From: Endobugula sp965225895
GTDB lineage: Bacteria; Pseudomonadota; Gammaproteobacteria; Pseudomonadales; Cellvibrionaceae
DNA length: 64,000 bases
NCBI GenBank assembly: GCA_965225895.1
Contig: CBDDBR010000011.1
Span: forward strand, 372,001 to 436,000
Reading direction: 5' to 3'
The notes beneath the pieces were generated by a model. That model ran no database searches and was not told the DNA's origin. It was given only the letters and a program-made list of their open reading frames with translations. This document shows, one piece after another, positions 18,201 through 26,325 of the stretch. Each line of letters opens with the position of its first letter. Positions within the stretch are counted from its first letter, which is position 1. The position numbers and the translations under genes are program-made.

Positions 18201-19215
18201 TTATTATCGAATGAATATTTGTGTATTGGATGAACAGCAGCACCGTATTGATTCAGGGCGTGAGTTATCGGTATTAAGGGAGCGTTACCGTGACCACGTT
18301 CAAGAGCACATACAAACGGTTGGTAATGACTTTGAGCGTGAAGGCATTACCGAATGGGATTTTGATCATCTACCCGATACTTATGAATTACAGCAAAATG
18401 GCATGAGTATTCGTGCCTATCCAGCGCTAGTTGATAAGCGTGATAGCGTTGCTTTAAGCCTGTACGATAACCCCGATGATGCAATTGTTGATAGCGTACG
18501 AGGTATGGTGCGTTTAGTTATGTTGCAACAAAAAGACACGGTTAAGTATTTACGTAAGCAATTGTTAAAAGGCCGTGATCTTGGGTTGAGTGTTGTGAAT
18601 ATTGGCTCGCGGGATCAAGTGGTAGATGACATTATTTGTGCTGCGATTAAACAAGTCTGCTTTAGTGAAGGCGAACAAGGTGATCGGGCAATGGTACGTG
18701 ATCAGCAAGCGTTCGCTTCAGTCATGGAAGCTGGGCGTTCACATATTGTGGAGCGTGCAGAACTACTGGCCGACTGTTTGGTGAAGTCTCTCTCCCATGT
18801 TGTGACGGTCAAAAAGGCCATTAAGCAAGCCAAAAATCCATTAGCAATAGCATATGCAGTAGGGGATATACAGCAACAACTAGAGCGTTTATATAGCGAG
18901 GGAATGGTGTACCGTACTCCTGCTAAATGGTTGCAACAATACCCCCGTTATATGAAAGCGATTCAAGTACGGTTAGAGAAAGTACCATCACAAGTCAATA
19001 AAGACCGTGCCTTAATGGCCGAGTTATCTCCATTGGTTGCGCGTTTTGATGATAAATACCAACAATTAGGGGATGCAGAGGCGGCCTTACACCAACCCTT
19101 ACAAGAATATCGCTGGATGTTAGAAGAGTTACGCATATCCTTATTTGCACAAACCGTGAAAACCTTAATGCCTGTTTCTGCTAAGCGTTTGAATAAACAA
19201 TGGGCGTTGTGCTGA
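15238..19215 (+). CDS. hrpA: ATP-dependent RNA helicase HrpA (DEAH box)
   Basis: Large DEAH/RHA RNA helicase; in E. coli HrpA acts on fimbrial mRNA and on stalled ribosomes. Walker A is AGETGSGKTTQLPK, motif II DEAHERS, motif III SAT (ITSATID) and motif VI QRKGRCGRVSEG; sequence agreement with E. coli HrpA is close throughout the helicase core. The C-terminal DUF3418-like region is present, so the gene is full length. The start is uncertain: the TTG at 15238 gives MSTQSTHTALSHYHSLL, ending about as far before RLRRQ as in relatives. An in-frame TTG at 15208 would add ten hydrophobic residues. No strong ribosome-binding site is seen for either. Confidence 0.95.
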   Translation: MSTQSTHTALSHYHSLLDDVTTRDAFRLRRQYSALRKQLSAEVDLEQHSDWLALAKNIDTSHERVQTRRTRLPVVTFPEALPISEKHELIADTIAKHQVVVLAGETGSGKTTQLPKICLSIGRGVRGMIGHTQPRRIAARTVASRIAEELQTPLGESVGYHVRFTDQVSENTHIKLMTDGILLAEIQQDRFLSRYDTIIIDEAHERSLNIDFLLGYLKQLLPKRPDLKVIITSATIDVEKFSRHFDDAPVIEVSGRTYPVEVLYRPLLDDRDNDESDEKGVDMYRSMLAAIDEIRSADTAGDILIFFSGEREIREAALTIRRAKIPHTEVLPLYARLTVAEQNKIFQGHKGQRIVLSTNVAETALTVPGIRYVIDTGLARVSRYSFRTKVQRLPIEPISQASANQRKGRCGRVSEGVCIRLYSEEDFEQRPEFTDAEILRTNLAAVILQMAQLKLGDVRHFPFVDPPDHRLVNDGQKLLEELQAINAQGHLLPLGRKLATLPVDPRMGRMLLSASDKGCLQEVAIIVSALSVQDPRERPANKQQAADQAHRQWWDDSSDFIGFVNLWQAYEEQRQALSGNQLQKWCKKHYIAFMRMREWRDIHTQICVAMKRIKLTQNTQAASYDAIHSALLSGLLGYIGLLSEEKDTVGEYLGTRNRRFSLFPSSSQFKKKPKWVVAGQLLETSKLYAHNIAKIDPKWVLENAKHLVKRQYFEPHYAAKSGQVMAFEKVMLYGIALVEKQRVSYGSIDSKKSRELFIRGALVEGQYGDHGQIKQRLASKKPENDFFLHQRAMLDSLHELEAKSRRRDIVVDEEILFAFYDARLPEDIVNLQGFEHWRKREEKQNPSLLFIERAMLMQHDARDITEAQFPDHMMVNGLRLGLSYHFEPNHKDDGVTLNVPVSALHLITEEPLEWLVPGLLREKCIAMIKALPKQWRKHFVPVPAAVDKALPYLSSGDSSLALALSTQLLRQTTVKIPDELWADVSLDSYYRMNICVLDEQQHRIDSGRELSVLRERYRDHVQEHIQTVGNDFEREGITEWDFDHLPDTYELQQNGMSIRAYPALVDKRDSVALSLYDNPDDAIVDSVRGMVRLVMLQQKDTVKYLRKQLLKGRDLGLSVVNIGSRDQVVDDIICAAIKQVCFSEGEQGDRAMVRDQQAFASVMEAGRSHIVERAELLADCLVKSLSHVVTVKKAIKQAKNPLAIAYAVGDIQQQLERLYSEGMVYRTPAKWLQQYPRYMKAIQVRLEKVPSQVNKDRALMAELSPLVARFDDKYQQLGDAEAALHQPLQEYRWMLEELRISLFAQTVKTLMPVSAKRLNKQWALC

Positions 19216-19297
19216 TACATACTGGGTTATTGCGCGAATAACTATGGTAAAATGTTGGGCAATACTGATTATTTCATTTTTGTGCGTGAAGGGAATT

Positions 19298-20026
19298 ATG
19301 ATCATTCGACTATTATTACTAGCATTCTTAACCACTGTGTTGGCAGGTTGTGCCACATCATCGACTAACAATACAGATAGCCGCAGCGCCTCTGTTGACC
19401 CTTATGAAGGCTTTAACCGTAGAGTCTATGGTTTTAACAGTGGTGTGGATAAGTATTTTCTGAAGCCTGTGACAAAGACTTATCGCTTTATCACTCCCGA
19501 CTTTGTTGAAAAGGGCATTAGTAACTTTTTCAGTAACTTGTTAGAAATTCGTAATATCGTCAATGCTTTACTACAGGGTAAAGGCGGTAAAGCCATTGAT
19601 TACTCGGGTCGATTTGTTTTTAACTCTACCATTGGTTTAGGCGGCTTATTTGATGTAGCTAGTCCTATGGGTATTGAAAAAACAGAAGGTGAAGACTTTG
19701 GTCAAACCTTGGGGGCGTGGGGTGTAGGCTCTGGTCCTTACATTGTGTTGCCTTTTTTAGGTCCATCAAATTTTCGTGATGGTGTGAGCTTACCTGTCGA
19801 TATTTATGCCGATCCAGTCACCTATCTCGAAAGTAGTCATGCCCGCAATGGCCTAACCTTTCTTGAAATCGTGGATACCCGCGCACAGTTGCTAGAAACC
19901 GAAAAGCTATTAAGTGGCGACCGTTATGTGTTTATTCGTGATGCTTATTTACAGCGTCGTGATTATTTAGTGAACGATGGCGAAGTAGAAGATACCTTTG
20001 GTACCTCAAGCGACGATGACTTTTAA
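19298..20026 (+). CDS. mlaA: Outer-membrane lipid asymmetry lipoprotein MlaA (VacJ)
   Basis: MlaA sits in the outer membrane with porins and removes misplaced phospholipids from the outer leaflet, handing them to MlaC. The protein has a lipoprotein signal with lipobox LAGC near residue 18. It then shows the family signature DPYEGFNRRVYGFN, FLKPVTKTYRFITPD and GVGSGPYIVLPFLGPSNFRDG. Length of 242 residues fits. ATG at 19298 is preceded by a GAAGGGA ribosome-binding site; the frame reaches further upstream but those residues would spoil the signal peptide. The mlaBCDEF operon is not in the window. A strong terminator follows. Confidence 0.96.
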   Translation: MIIRLLLLAFLTTVLAGCATSSTNNTDSRSASVDPYEGFNRRVYGFNSGVDKYFLKPVTKTYRFITPDFVEKGISNFFSNLLEIRNIVNALLQGKGGKAIDYSGRFVFNSTIGLGGLFDVASPMGIEKTEGEDFGQTLGAWGVGSGPYIVLPFLGPSNFRDGVSLPVDIYADPVTYLESSHARNGLTFLEIVDTRAQLLETEKLLSGDRYVFIRDAYLQRRDYLVNDGEVEDTFGTSSDDDF

Positions 20027-20059
20027 TGAAGCGTTAAGCGCGAGACAATCATCAAAACG

Positions 20060-20100
20060 CGACCGAAAATGGCTATTTAGGCAGTTTCGGTCGTTTTTTC
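20060..20100. terminator. Terminator after mlaA, shared with convergent pilZ gene
   Basis: Perfect 9-bp stem (20060-20068 with 20085-20093), 16-base loop, then TTTTTT on the + strand. The loop contains the stop codon of the minus-strand PilZ gene, so one hairpin serves both converging genes. Confidence 0.8.
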
Positions 20101-20400
20101 GTCAATAATTTCTTGAATTTCTAACCCTAATAAGCACTTTTTATCGGCTGTTTGATGGTATCGAGCAATCGTACAGCGTGCCTGTAGTGATGGGCCTTTG
20201 CTAGTCGATGGTTGTAACGTGACTAGTAGCTCACTATCCGCAGGTAATTCCTTATCTACAGTGAGTAACATGCCGCTACCACTGAGATCATTACAAATAC
20301 CTGTAGTAATAACGCCTTCTTGTTCAACATGTACCTCGGCAGGGGTATTAATCGTCATGCGAATAAAATTTCGCTTTTCTGAATAATCGCGATCTATCAT
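20077..20400 (-). CDS. PilZ domain protein (c-di-GMP receptor)
   Basis: A single-domain PilZ protein of about 107 residues. Both c-di-GMP binding motifs are present: RNFIR (RxxxR) near residue 9 and DLSGSG (DxSxxG) near residue 40. It is therefore likely to bind the messenger and act as an adaptor. The ATG at 20400 gives MIDRDYSEKRNFIRM, the usual distance from start to the RxxxR motif; an upstream in-frame start would add 18 unrelated residues. Divergent from the phosphatase-STAS operon. Confidence 0.88.
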   Translation of the reverse strand: MIDRDYSEKRNFIRMTINTPAEVHVEQEGVITTGICNDLSGSGMLLTVDKELPADSELLVTLQPSTSKGPSLQARCTIARYHQTADKKCLLGLEIQEIIDEKTTETA

Positions 20401-20596
20401 TTTCTCGTCCCGTTTATGTCCTGAAATGCAATGTGTTTTGTATGAGGTTGCCATTCAGAATAAGCATAGACAATAAATGAATAATTGCCAGTTTTTACCT
20501 TAAAAAACGCCTTGCTTGCCTATAAATAAAGGAGTAATGTGGTACTCATTACAGCCATTAATTCACTCCTAACGCCGTAGCGCCAGTTCATATTTG

Positions 20597-21796
20597 ATGG
20601 ATAATTCTAAGTACACATTATTGGTTATTGATGATGAAGTTGGTGTTCGCCAAAGTGTGGTGACCTATCTCGAAGATAGTGACTTTGTTGTTTACGATGC
20701 CCCTGATGCAACGGCTGGCCTATCGATATTCAAAGATACATTACCCGACCTTGTTATTACCGATCTTAGTATGCCCGATGTGGGCGGTTTAACACTGCTT
20801 AAGCAAATCCATGACGTGCTGCCGAGTGTTCCTGTTATTGTAATCTCGGGTGCAGGGGTGATGGGTGATGTGGTAGAAGCCTTACGTTTAGGGGCTTCAG
20901 ACTATTTAGTTAAACCTATTGTTGATCTCGAAGTGCTCGTTTTGTCGATTCATAAGTGCTTAGAGCGTACCCAGTTACTGGTAGATAACCAGCGTTACCG
21001 CCTTGAATTAGAGCAGGTGAATGAACAATTACAGCGTCATATTGCAAACTTAGAGCAAGATCAGCGCGCAGGGCATTTTGTACAGCAATCCATGTTACCT
21101 GTATCGCCGTTTTACGCGAGGGATTACATTTGCGAACATCGGGTCATTCCTTCGTTGTATTTAAGCGGTGATTGCATTGATTATGCGTTTATTAAACAGC
21201 GTTATTATGCTTTTTATTTGGCAGATGTTTCTGGGCACGGTTCTGCGCCAGCATTTGTGACTATTTGGCTGAAAAATTTAGTGGCACAACTAGTCAAGCT
21301 TAAACAAATATTGGTGCAGTTTGATTCCGAAAGTGATGCTTTGGTTGAGTTGTTAGAAGAAATTAATAACCAGCTTATTGAAATGGGTATTAATAATCAC
21401 CTAACCTTAGTATTGGGTATTCTCGATACAACAACACATCAGCTCTATTATATTGTGGCTGGCCATTTACCCGTACCCGTACTCTTAGAGAATGGTAAGG
21501 CGAGTTTTTTACAAGGTTCGGGTAAACCTATTGGCTTATTTCAACAAGCGCAATGGCAGGTGAATCATATACAGCTATCACAACAACCATTTTCGTTATT
21601 GTTATTTTCGGATGGCATTCTAGAATTGATAGAACAGAATGATCTCATTGAAAAAGAACGTGGGTTGTTATCGTTGGTAGAAAAGACAGACGGTAATTTA
21701 GATGCCATGGTTGAGGGGTTGAATATCAATACGATTCAAGAGCTCCCTGATGATGTTGCCATGCTCTCAATTAAAAAGGTTGTAGAATTATGTTGA
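20597..21796 (+). CDS. Response regulator with PP2C-type Ser/Thr phosphatase output
   Basis: A 399-residue two-domain protein. The receiver domain (1-125) has the acidic pocket IDDE, phospho-acceptor Asp56 in VITDLSMPD, and the conserved Lys in YLVKP. After a coiled coil (about 130-160) comes a SpoIIE/PP2C phosphatase domain with metal-binding residues in SGDCIDYAF, ADVSGHG, FSDGILEL and DDVAML. It should dephosphorylate a STAS protein, the very product of the next gene, whose start overlaps by 7 bases. This resembles the HsbR/RssB-type partner switch, but the HATPase anti-sigma kinase domain present at the C-terminus of HsbR is absent. Confidence 0.9.
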   Translation: MDNSKYTLLVIDDEVGVRQSVVTYLEDSDFVVYDAPDATAGLSIFKDTLPDLVITDLSMPDVGGLTLLKQIHDVLPSVPVIVISGAGVMGDVVEALRLGASDYLVKPIVDLEVLVLSIHKCLERTQLLVDNQRYRLELEQVNEQLQRHIANLEQDQRAGHFVQQSMLPVSPFYARDYICEHRVIPSLYLSGDCIDYAFIKQRYYAFYLADVSGHGSAPAFVTIWLKNLVAQLVKLKQILVQFDSESDALVELLEEINNQLIEMGINNHLTLVLGILDTTTHQLYYIVAGHLPVPVLLENGKASFLQGSGKPIGLFQQAQWQVNHIQLSQQPFSLLLFSDGILELIEQNDLIEKERGLLSLVEKTDGNLDAMVEGLNINTIQELPDDVAMLSIKKVVELC

Positions 21797-22290
21797 AAGC
21801 GTCACTAGGTCAAATTTTAGTTGCCGATTATGACGGCGTATATGTGATTAAAATGGTGGGCGATGTGAGACTGACACTGTGTGTGCCATTTGATCAATAT
21901 ATAGAGACATTATTTAATAAAAATGATTTTCGCACTATCTTATTTGATCTTTCTGAATCTGAAGGTTTAGATAGTACTACCTTAGGTTTGATCGCTAAAA
22001 TAGCAGTTAAAAGTGAGGCTATTAAAAGTATTCAGCCACTGATTATTTGTGATCGTTCAGATATTGTAAAACTTCTTTCCTCTATGGCTATTGATACTGT
22101 TTGTGACATTATTGATAAGCCCCCGCAAGATTATTGTACAACTTCAGGTTTTTCAGGTTTAGAAGCTTGTGATACCGAAGAGTGTTTTGTTAAAGAACGA
22201 GTGCTAGAGGCACATTGTGTATTAATGGGATTAAACGAAACCAACAAAAAAACCTTCACTGATCTAGTGCAAACACTCAATAGCCATTGA
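21790..22290 (+). CDS. STAS domain anti-sigma factor antagonist (HsbA-like)
   Basis: A 166-residue protein whose first 100 residues form a STAS fold. The phosphorylation loop reads SEGLDSTTLGLIAK with Ser62 as the likely phosphosite. The C-terminal extension of about 65 residues (ending VLMGLNETNKKTFTDLVQTL) is also seen in HsbA of Pseudomonas. It overlaps the upstream phosphatase gene by 7 bases, so the two are coupled. Presumed role: the unphosphorylated form captures an anti-sigma factor or another partner; the phosphatase next door sets its state. Confidence 0.9.
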   Translation: MLKASLGQILVADYDGVYVIKMVGDVRLTLCVPFDQYIETLFNKNDFRTILFDLSESEGLDSTTLGLIAKIAVKSEAIKSIQPLIICDRSDIVKLLSSMAIDTVCDIIDKPPQDYCTTSGFSGLEACDTEECFVKERVLEAHCVLMGLNETNKKTFTDLVQTLNSH

Positions 22291-22332
22291 GTGTTAAATG
22301 ACAAAAACGATAATAAAAGATAAGGTTAATCA

Positions 22333-23598
22333 ATGAAATATGTCATGGTATTGCTTGTGCCATTTTACCGCGTCGATAAAAACACAATAGCCTGTGAAGG
22401 TGCTTTTTATGCACATTTAAAAGAGTTGCTGCCAAGAATATCGGAGTGGGGCGACGAAATTTTAATTCATTCACCCGTAATGAGTACTCAGACTTATACC
22501 GATAATAAGCATCACTTAGCGCATATTGATTGTGCGGCAGAGCGTATTGATCATGTGGCATCGTATGCTAGTGATATTTCTCGTGCAAAGTTCATGTTGC
22601 ATGCGCCATTCTCAATTTGGCCTAAAATATGGCAAGTAGTAAAGTCAGCCAATGTTGTACATTCGAGTGTCTCGAAAGATATTTTTAAACTGTTTACCTT
22701 TGCTTCATTATTTTTTGCTGTAATACAAGGTAAAAAAACCATTGTTGTGATGGATATTGATCATCGTAATTCTGCAAAAATGTCTTACCAAACAGGAAAG
22801 TTTTCTTATAAAAGTTATCTGTTATGCCAGTATGTTTATAACCCTTTAATTAGCTTGCAGCTACGTTTTGCCAGCCGTTTTTGTAATTTATTAATGTTAA
22901 AAAGCCAAAAGCTGGCCGATGATTACAGTAAAGGACGGGCGAAAGTTAAAAATTTTTACAATACCGCACATGACTTATCCATTGTGCTTAGTGAGTCAGC
23001 GCTAGCAGAAAAATTGCAGCGCTGGGATAACCAGAGTAATGAAATTAAATGTGTCTATTTTGGTCGAGTTGTCGGTTATAAAGGCATTGATGATATGATT
23101 TTGGCAGTTAAGAAAGCCGCTGAAAAACTTCGTCTAGCGGGTGATGTAAAAAAAATATCATTATCGATTATTGGAGCGGGTGACAGTGAGGCATCGTTAA
23201 AAGCATTAGTTGATCAGCATGATCTGCATCATATAATTACATTTTGTGGCGCGCTTAATTATGGTGAAGAGTTATTCTCGCGCTTGCGAGAGTACGACTT
23301 TTTATTAGCGGCGCCCAATAGTGAAGATACGCCAAGAAGTGTTTTTGATGCGATGGCATGTGGTTTGCCGATGATCGCCTATGATACCTATTATTATAAA
23401 GATCTTGAATCAACAGGAACGGTAAAAACAGTACCTTGGTTGTCTGTTGATGGGTTGGCCGACGGTATAGTTGAGTTAAGCAACGACCCAGAAGAAGTAA
23501 AGTTAATGATTAAAAAATGTCGAGATTTTGCGGTGACTAATACACAAGATATTTGGCTTAATAAGCGTTTAGCGTGGACAAAAGAGTTTTTAAGTTAA
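22333..23598 (+). CDS. Glycosyltransferase family 4-like
   Basis: A 421-residue GT-B fold glycosyltransferase. The C-terminal half has the donor-binding core: VYFGRVVGYKGIDDMI, then IIGAGDSE, FCGALNYGEELF and NSEDTPRSVFDAMACGLPMIA. In this last motif the usual E-x7-E reads E-x7-D. No membrane segment. It follows the STAS gene by 42 bases and may share its transcript, so surface-sugar synthesis could be tied to that switch; the acceptor is unknown. Confidence 0.85.
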   Translation: MKYVMVLLVPFYRVDKNTIACEGAFYAHLKELLPRISEWGDEILIHSPVMSTQTYTDNKHHLAHIDCAAERIDHVASYASDISRAKFMLHAPFSIWPKIWQVVKSANVVHSSVSKDIFKLFTFASLFFAVIQGKKTIVVMDIDHRNSAKMSYQTGKFSYKSYLLCQYVYNPLISLQLRFASRFCNLLMLKSQKLADDYSKGRAKVKNFYNTAHDLSIVLSESALAEKLQRWDNQSNEIKCVYFGRVVGYKGIDDMILAVKKAAEKLRLAGDVKKISLSIIGAGDSEASLKALVDQHDLHHIITFCGALNYGEELFSRLREYDFLLAAPNSEDTPRSVFDAMACGLPMIAYDTYYYKDLESTGTVKTVPWLSVDGLADGIVELSNDPEEVKLMIKKCRDFAVTNTQDIWLNKRLAWTKEFLS

Positions 23599-23626
23599 AT
23601 GCTTTTTAAGCTTTATGATGCATGTG

Positions 23627-24085
23627 CTAAGTGTTGTCTCTTGCGTGATGCTTGGCGCGAATAAAATCGCTATGACGTAAATGTATTAAATCGGCAATAC
23701 GGCGAATAATATGCTCTTCATGCTTATCTAAAATATTGTCGGCATAGGCAACTTCCCATAAGCCACAGGCAAGATCATACTTTTCTTTATCATTGCAATG
23801 GCGGTTAATTAACTGCGTAAATTGGTATAGTGATGCCGCCTCGTTCGAGGCTTGTTTGGCATGTTCAATCAATGCGTTTAATTCATCTTGTGTTAATGAA
23901 AAGCGTTGGCTTAATGTATGCCCTAGGGCTGTTAACTCAAGCTCATCAATATGTTGATCAATACTAGCCACTTCTATCAATAATGCCGCTGTTGCGATAT
24001 GCAGCTCCGATGCCGATAGCGCCTCTTTTGTTTCTTGAGAGGCGTTGGTTATTTTTTCTAAAAAATTAGTAATGCGAGAGATCAT
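23627..24085 (-). CDS. TerB-like (tellurite resistance TerB/DjlA N-terminal) protein
   Basis: A 152-residue all-helical soluble protein matching the TerB family: AALLIEVASIDQHIDELEL and LWEVAYADNILDKHEEHII carry the two acidic metal-binding turns characteristic of the fold. Such stand-alone proteins are common in marine gammaproteobacteria and lack a defined role. It starts inside the end of talB (ATGA overlap, 4 bases), so it is translated with it. Confidence 0.85.
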   Translation of the reverse strand: MISRITNFLEKITNASQETKEALSASELHIATAALLIEVASIDQHIDELELTALGHTLSQRFSLTQDELNALIEHAKQASNEAASLYQFTQLINRHCNDKEKYDLACGLWEVAYADNILDKHEEHIIRRIADLIHLRHSDFIRAKHHARDNT

Positions 24086-25044
24086 GAGTGAATACGCTGT
24101 TGCAGTAAGTCTTCTAAGTTGACCTGATCCTTAATAAACTGACGAATACCTTCGGCTAGCTTTTCAGTTGCCATTGCATTTTCATTCATTTGATAGCGAA
24201 AGGCAGCTTCATTCATATTGATTTTAGGTGTCGTTTGATCAATGACTGAAGGCGATAATTTTCTAGCTAATGCCACTGTATTTTTACTTAAATCTTCCAA
24301 TAATTGTGGGCTAATGGTTAAGCGGTCACAGCCTGCGAGTGCTTCTATTTCCCCTGTATTGCGAAAACTTGCACCCATCACAACGGTATTAATATTGTGT
24401 TGTTTATAATATTGATAAATTTGTGTGACAGAAATAACCCCAGGGTCTTCATCCGCTGTGTACTCTTTTTTGTCGGTATTGGCTTTGTACCAATCTAAAA
24501 TACGCCCTACAAATGGTGAGATTAAAAATACATTGGCATCACCGCAGGCAACCGCTTGGGCAAAGCTAAATAATAGTGTGAGATTACAGTTAATGCCTTC
24601 CTGCTCTAAAATTTCAGCAGCTTTAATGCCTTCCCACGTTGATGCAATCTTGATTAAAATACGTTTTTTATCCACCCCTTCCGCTTCATATAATGCGATT
24701 AATTGACGCGCCTTTTGTAAGGTGGCTTCGGTATCAAACGATAAACGTGCATCTACTTCTGTAGAAATACGACCAGGAATAATCGATAAAATTTCACAGC
24801 CAATTAATACCGCTAATTTATCGGCAGCAAAGCGCACTTGTTCATTTTCATCATTGCTTTGTTCTTTCGCCCATGCAATTGAGCGAGTGAGTAGGGCATC
24901 GTACTGTGGCATTTGTGCGGCTTTAAACAGCAGTGACGGGTTAGTGGTGGCATCTAATGGTTGGTATTGACGAATGGCTTCAATATCGCCTGTATCGGCA
25001 ACCACATCGGTCATTGTTTTTAGCTGTTCTAATTGATTACTCAT
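24082..25044 (-). CDS. talB: Transaldolase
   Basis: Transfers a dihydroxyacetone unit between sugar phosphates in the non-oxidative pentose phosphate pathway. The 320-residue protein has the family start (QLEQLKTMTDVVADTGD), the substrate loop DATTNPSLL and the Schiff-base lysine in ILIKIASTWEG. Length equals the E. coli-type TalB. First gene of a two-gene unit with the TerB-like protein. Confidence 0.97.
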   Translation of the reverse strand: MSNQLEQLKTMTDVVADTGDIEAIRQYQPLDATTNPSLLFKAAQMPQYDALLTRSIAWAKEQSNDENEQVRFAADKLAVLIGCEILSIIPGRISTEVDARLSFDTEATLQKARQLIALYEAEGVDKKRILIKIASTWEGIKAAEILEQEGINCNLTLLFSFAQAVACGDANVFLISPFVGRILDWYKANTDKKEYTADEDPGVISVTQIYQYYKQHNINTVVMGASFRNTGEIEALAGCDRLTISPQLLEDLSKNTVALARKLSPSVIDQTTPKINMNEAAFRYQMNENAMATEKLAEGIRQFIKDQVNLEDLLQQRIHS

Positions 25045-25142
25045 GGTGTACGGCTCATGGTGTTAAAAAATATGATGTGTGATGCATAATAACGTTATGT
25101 GTTTTTACGTTTGATTGCATCGCAATTAAATAAAAAGATAAC

Positions 25143-26111
25143 TTAAGCAATATAGCCCAGCGCGTCAACCAATACCTGTGTATTTGCTTTATCTAGGTGG
25201 GCATTTTCACTAATATGACGACGAAAAGCGCGCGCACCTTTTTCACCTTGAAATAAGCCCAGTACATGTCGGCTTAAATGATTTAAGCGGGTGCCTTTTG
25301 CCATTTCGTGTTCGCAATACTGAATGTATTGTTGGGCAATATCGAGTCGAGAAGGCACAGGGTATGTATCATTAAATAAGCGTGCATCTACATCGGCCAA
25401 TAAATATGGATTGCTATAAGCCTCTCTACCAACCATTACACCATCGACCTGATTAAGATGATCTAGTGTGTCGTCGAGTGTTTTTACACCGCCGTTGATC
25501 ACAATGGTCAGATGAGGAAATTCCTGTTTTAAGCGATACACATTCGGATACACCAGCGGGGGTATGTCACGGTTTTCTTTTGGGCTTAATCCTTTTAGCC
25601 ATGCTTTGCGGGCATGTACGATAAATGTTTTACAGCCCTTATCAGCGATAGGGCCAATAAAATCCACCATACCTTGGTAGTCGTCCATGTCATCAATACC
25701 AATGCGATGCTTAATTGTGACTTCAATATCAACACTATCTTGCATGGCTTGATACGCGTCAGCCACTATCGTGGGGTGAGCCATTAAGCAGGCGCCAATC
25801 ATACCGTTTTGTACACGATCACTTGGGCAGCCACAATTTAGATTTACCTCGTCATAACCCCACTGCTCGGCCAATACCGCACAGTGAGCCAGATCGTCGG
25901 CATTACTACCGCCTAGTTGTAATGCCAGTGGGTGTTCCTCTGCGTTGTAATCTAAAAAGCGCGCAGGCTCGCGGTGTAACAACGCCCCCGTTGTTACCAT
26001 CTCAGTATACAAGCGTGTATGCCTAGAAATTAAGCGCCACAAAAAACGACAATGGCGATCACTCCATTCCATCATGGGCGCAATAGAGAAACGGTGAGGA
26101 GAATGGTTCAT
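25143..26111 (-). CDS. dusA: tRNA-dihydrouridine(20/20a) synthase DusA
   Basis: FMN-dependent reductase that makes dihydrouridine at positions 20/20a of tRNA. Family motifs: FSIAPMMEWSDRHCR at the start, LQLGGSN, NLNCGCPSDRVQNG with the catalytic Cys, and VINGGVKTLDD. The 322 residues are full length. Its first codons form one arm of a 33-bp direct repeat whose other arm lies 4 kb upstream, so an element has inserted into the 5' end. The present start (MNHSPHRF) and upstream region come from the element side. No good Shine-Dalgarno precedes the ATG. Confidence 0.97.
   Translation of the reverse strand: MNHSPHRFSIAPMMEWSDRHCRFLWRLISRHTRLYTEMVTTGALLHREPARFLDYNAEEHPLALQLGGSNADDLAHCAVLAEQWGYDEVNLNCGCPSDRVQNGMIGACLMAHPTIVADAYQAMQDSVDIEVTIKHRIGIDDMDDYQGMVDFIGPIADKGCKTFIVHARKAWLKGLSPKENRDIPPLVYPNVYRLKQEFPHLTIVINGGVKTLDDTLDHLNQVDGVMVGREAYSNPYLLADVDARLFNDTYPVPSRLDIAQQYIQYCEHEMAKGTRLNHLSRHVLGLFQGEKGARAFRRHISENAHLDKANTQVLVDALGYIA
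26064..26096 (-). repeat. Attachment-site repeat inside dusA (dusA-proximal arm)
   Basis: Read on the minus strand these bases encode HRFSIAPMMEW of functional dusA. The matching arm at 30020-30052 encodes HRFSVAPMMEW. Four differences in 33 positions, three of them synonymous, show a genuine dusA copy and not chance similarity. Same orientation, as expected for attL/attR. Confidence 0.8.
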
Positions 26112-26278
26112 AAAATCAATGAGTTACGGTTTTTTGTCGCTCCAATACGTTATAGGAGAGACTGGTTGGGGCGATAATTAAAATAGTAGTATAAGCAATG
26201 AGTTAGTGGTGGATTGTACATTATTTGTGGATTTTATGGACGATAAAATAGGATGTTTTTTGGGTTTAGTGCTTCCAA

Positions 26279-26305
26279 AGTGCTACAAAACTAATTGGTA
26301 GCACT
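26279..26305. repeat. Inverted repeat near the element's inner end
   Basis: 8-bp perfect arms AGTGCTAC (26279-26286) and GTAGCACT (26298-26305) with an 11-base loop, 20 bases after the stop of the 576-residue gene. The sequence TGCTAC recurs twice near the other end of the element (around 29945 and 29956). It could be a terminator, though no T run follows on the minus strand, or an arm-type recombinase site. Confidence 0.45.
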
Positions 26306-26325
26306 ACTTAAAAATGCCTCTTTAC

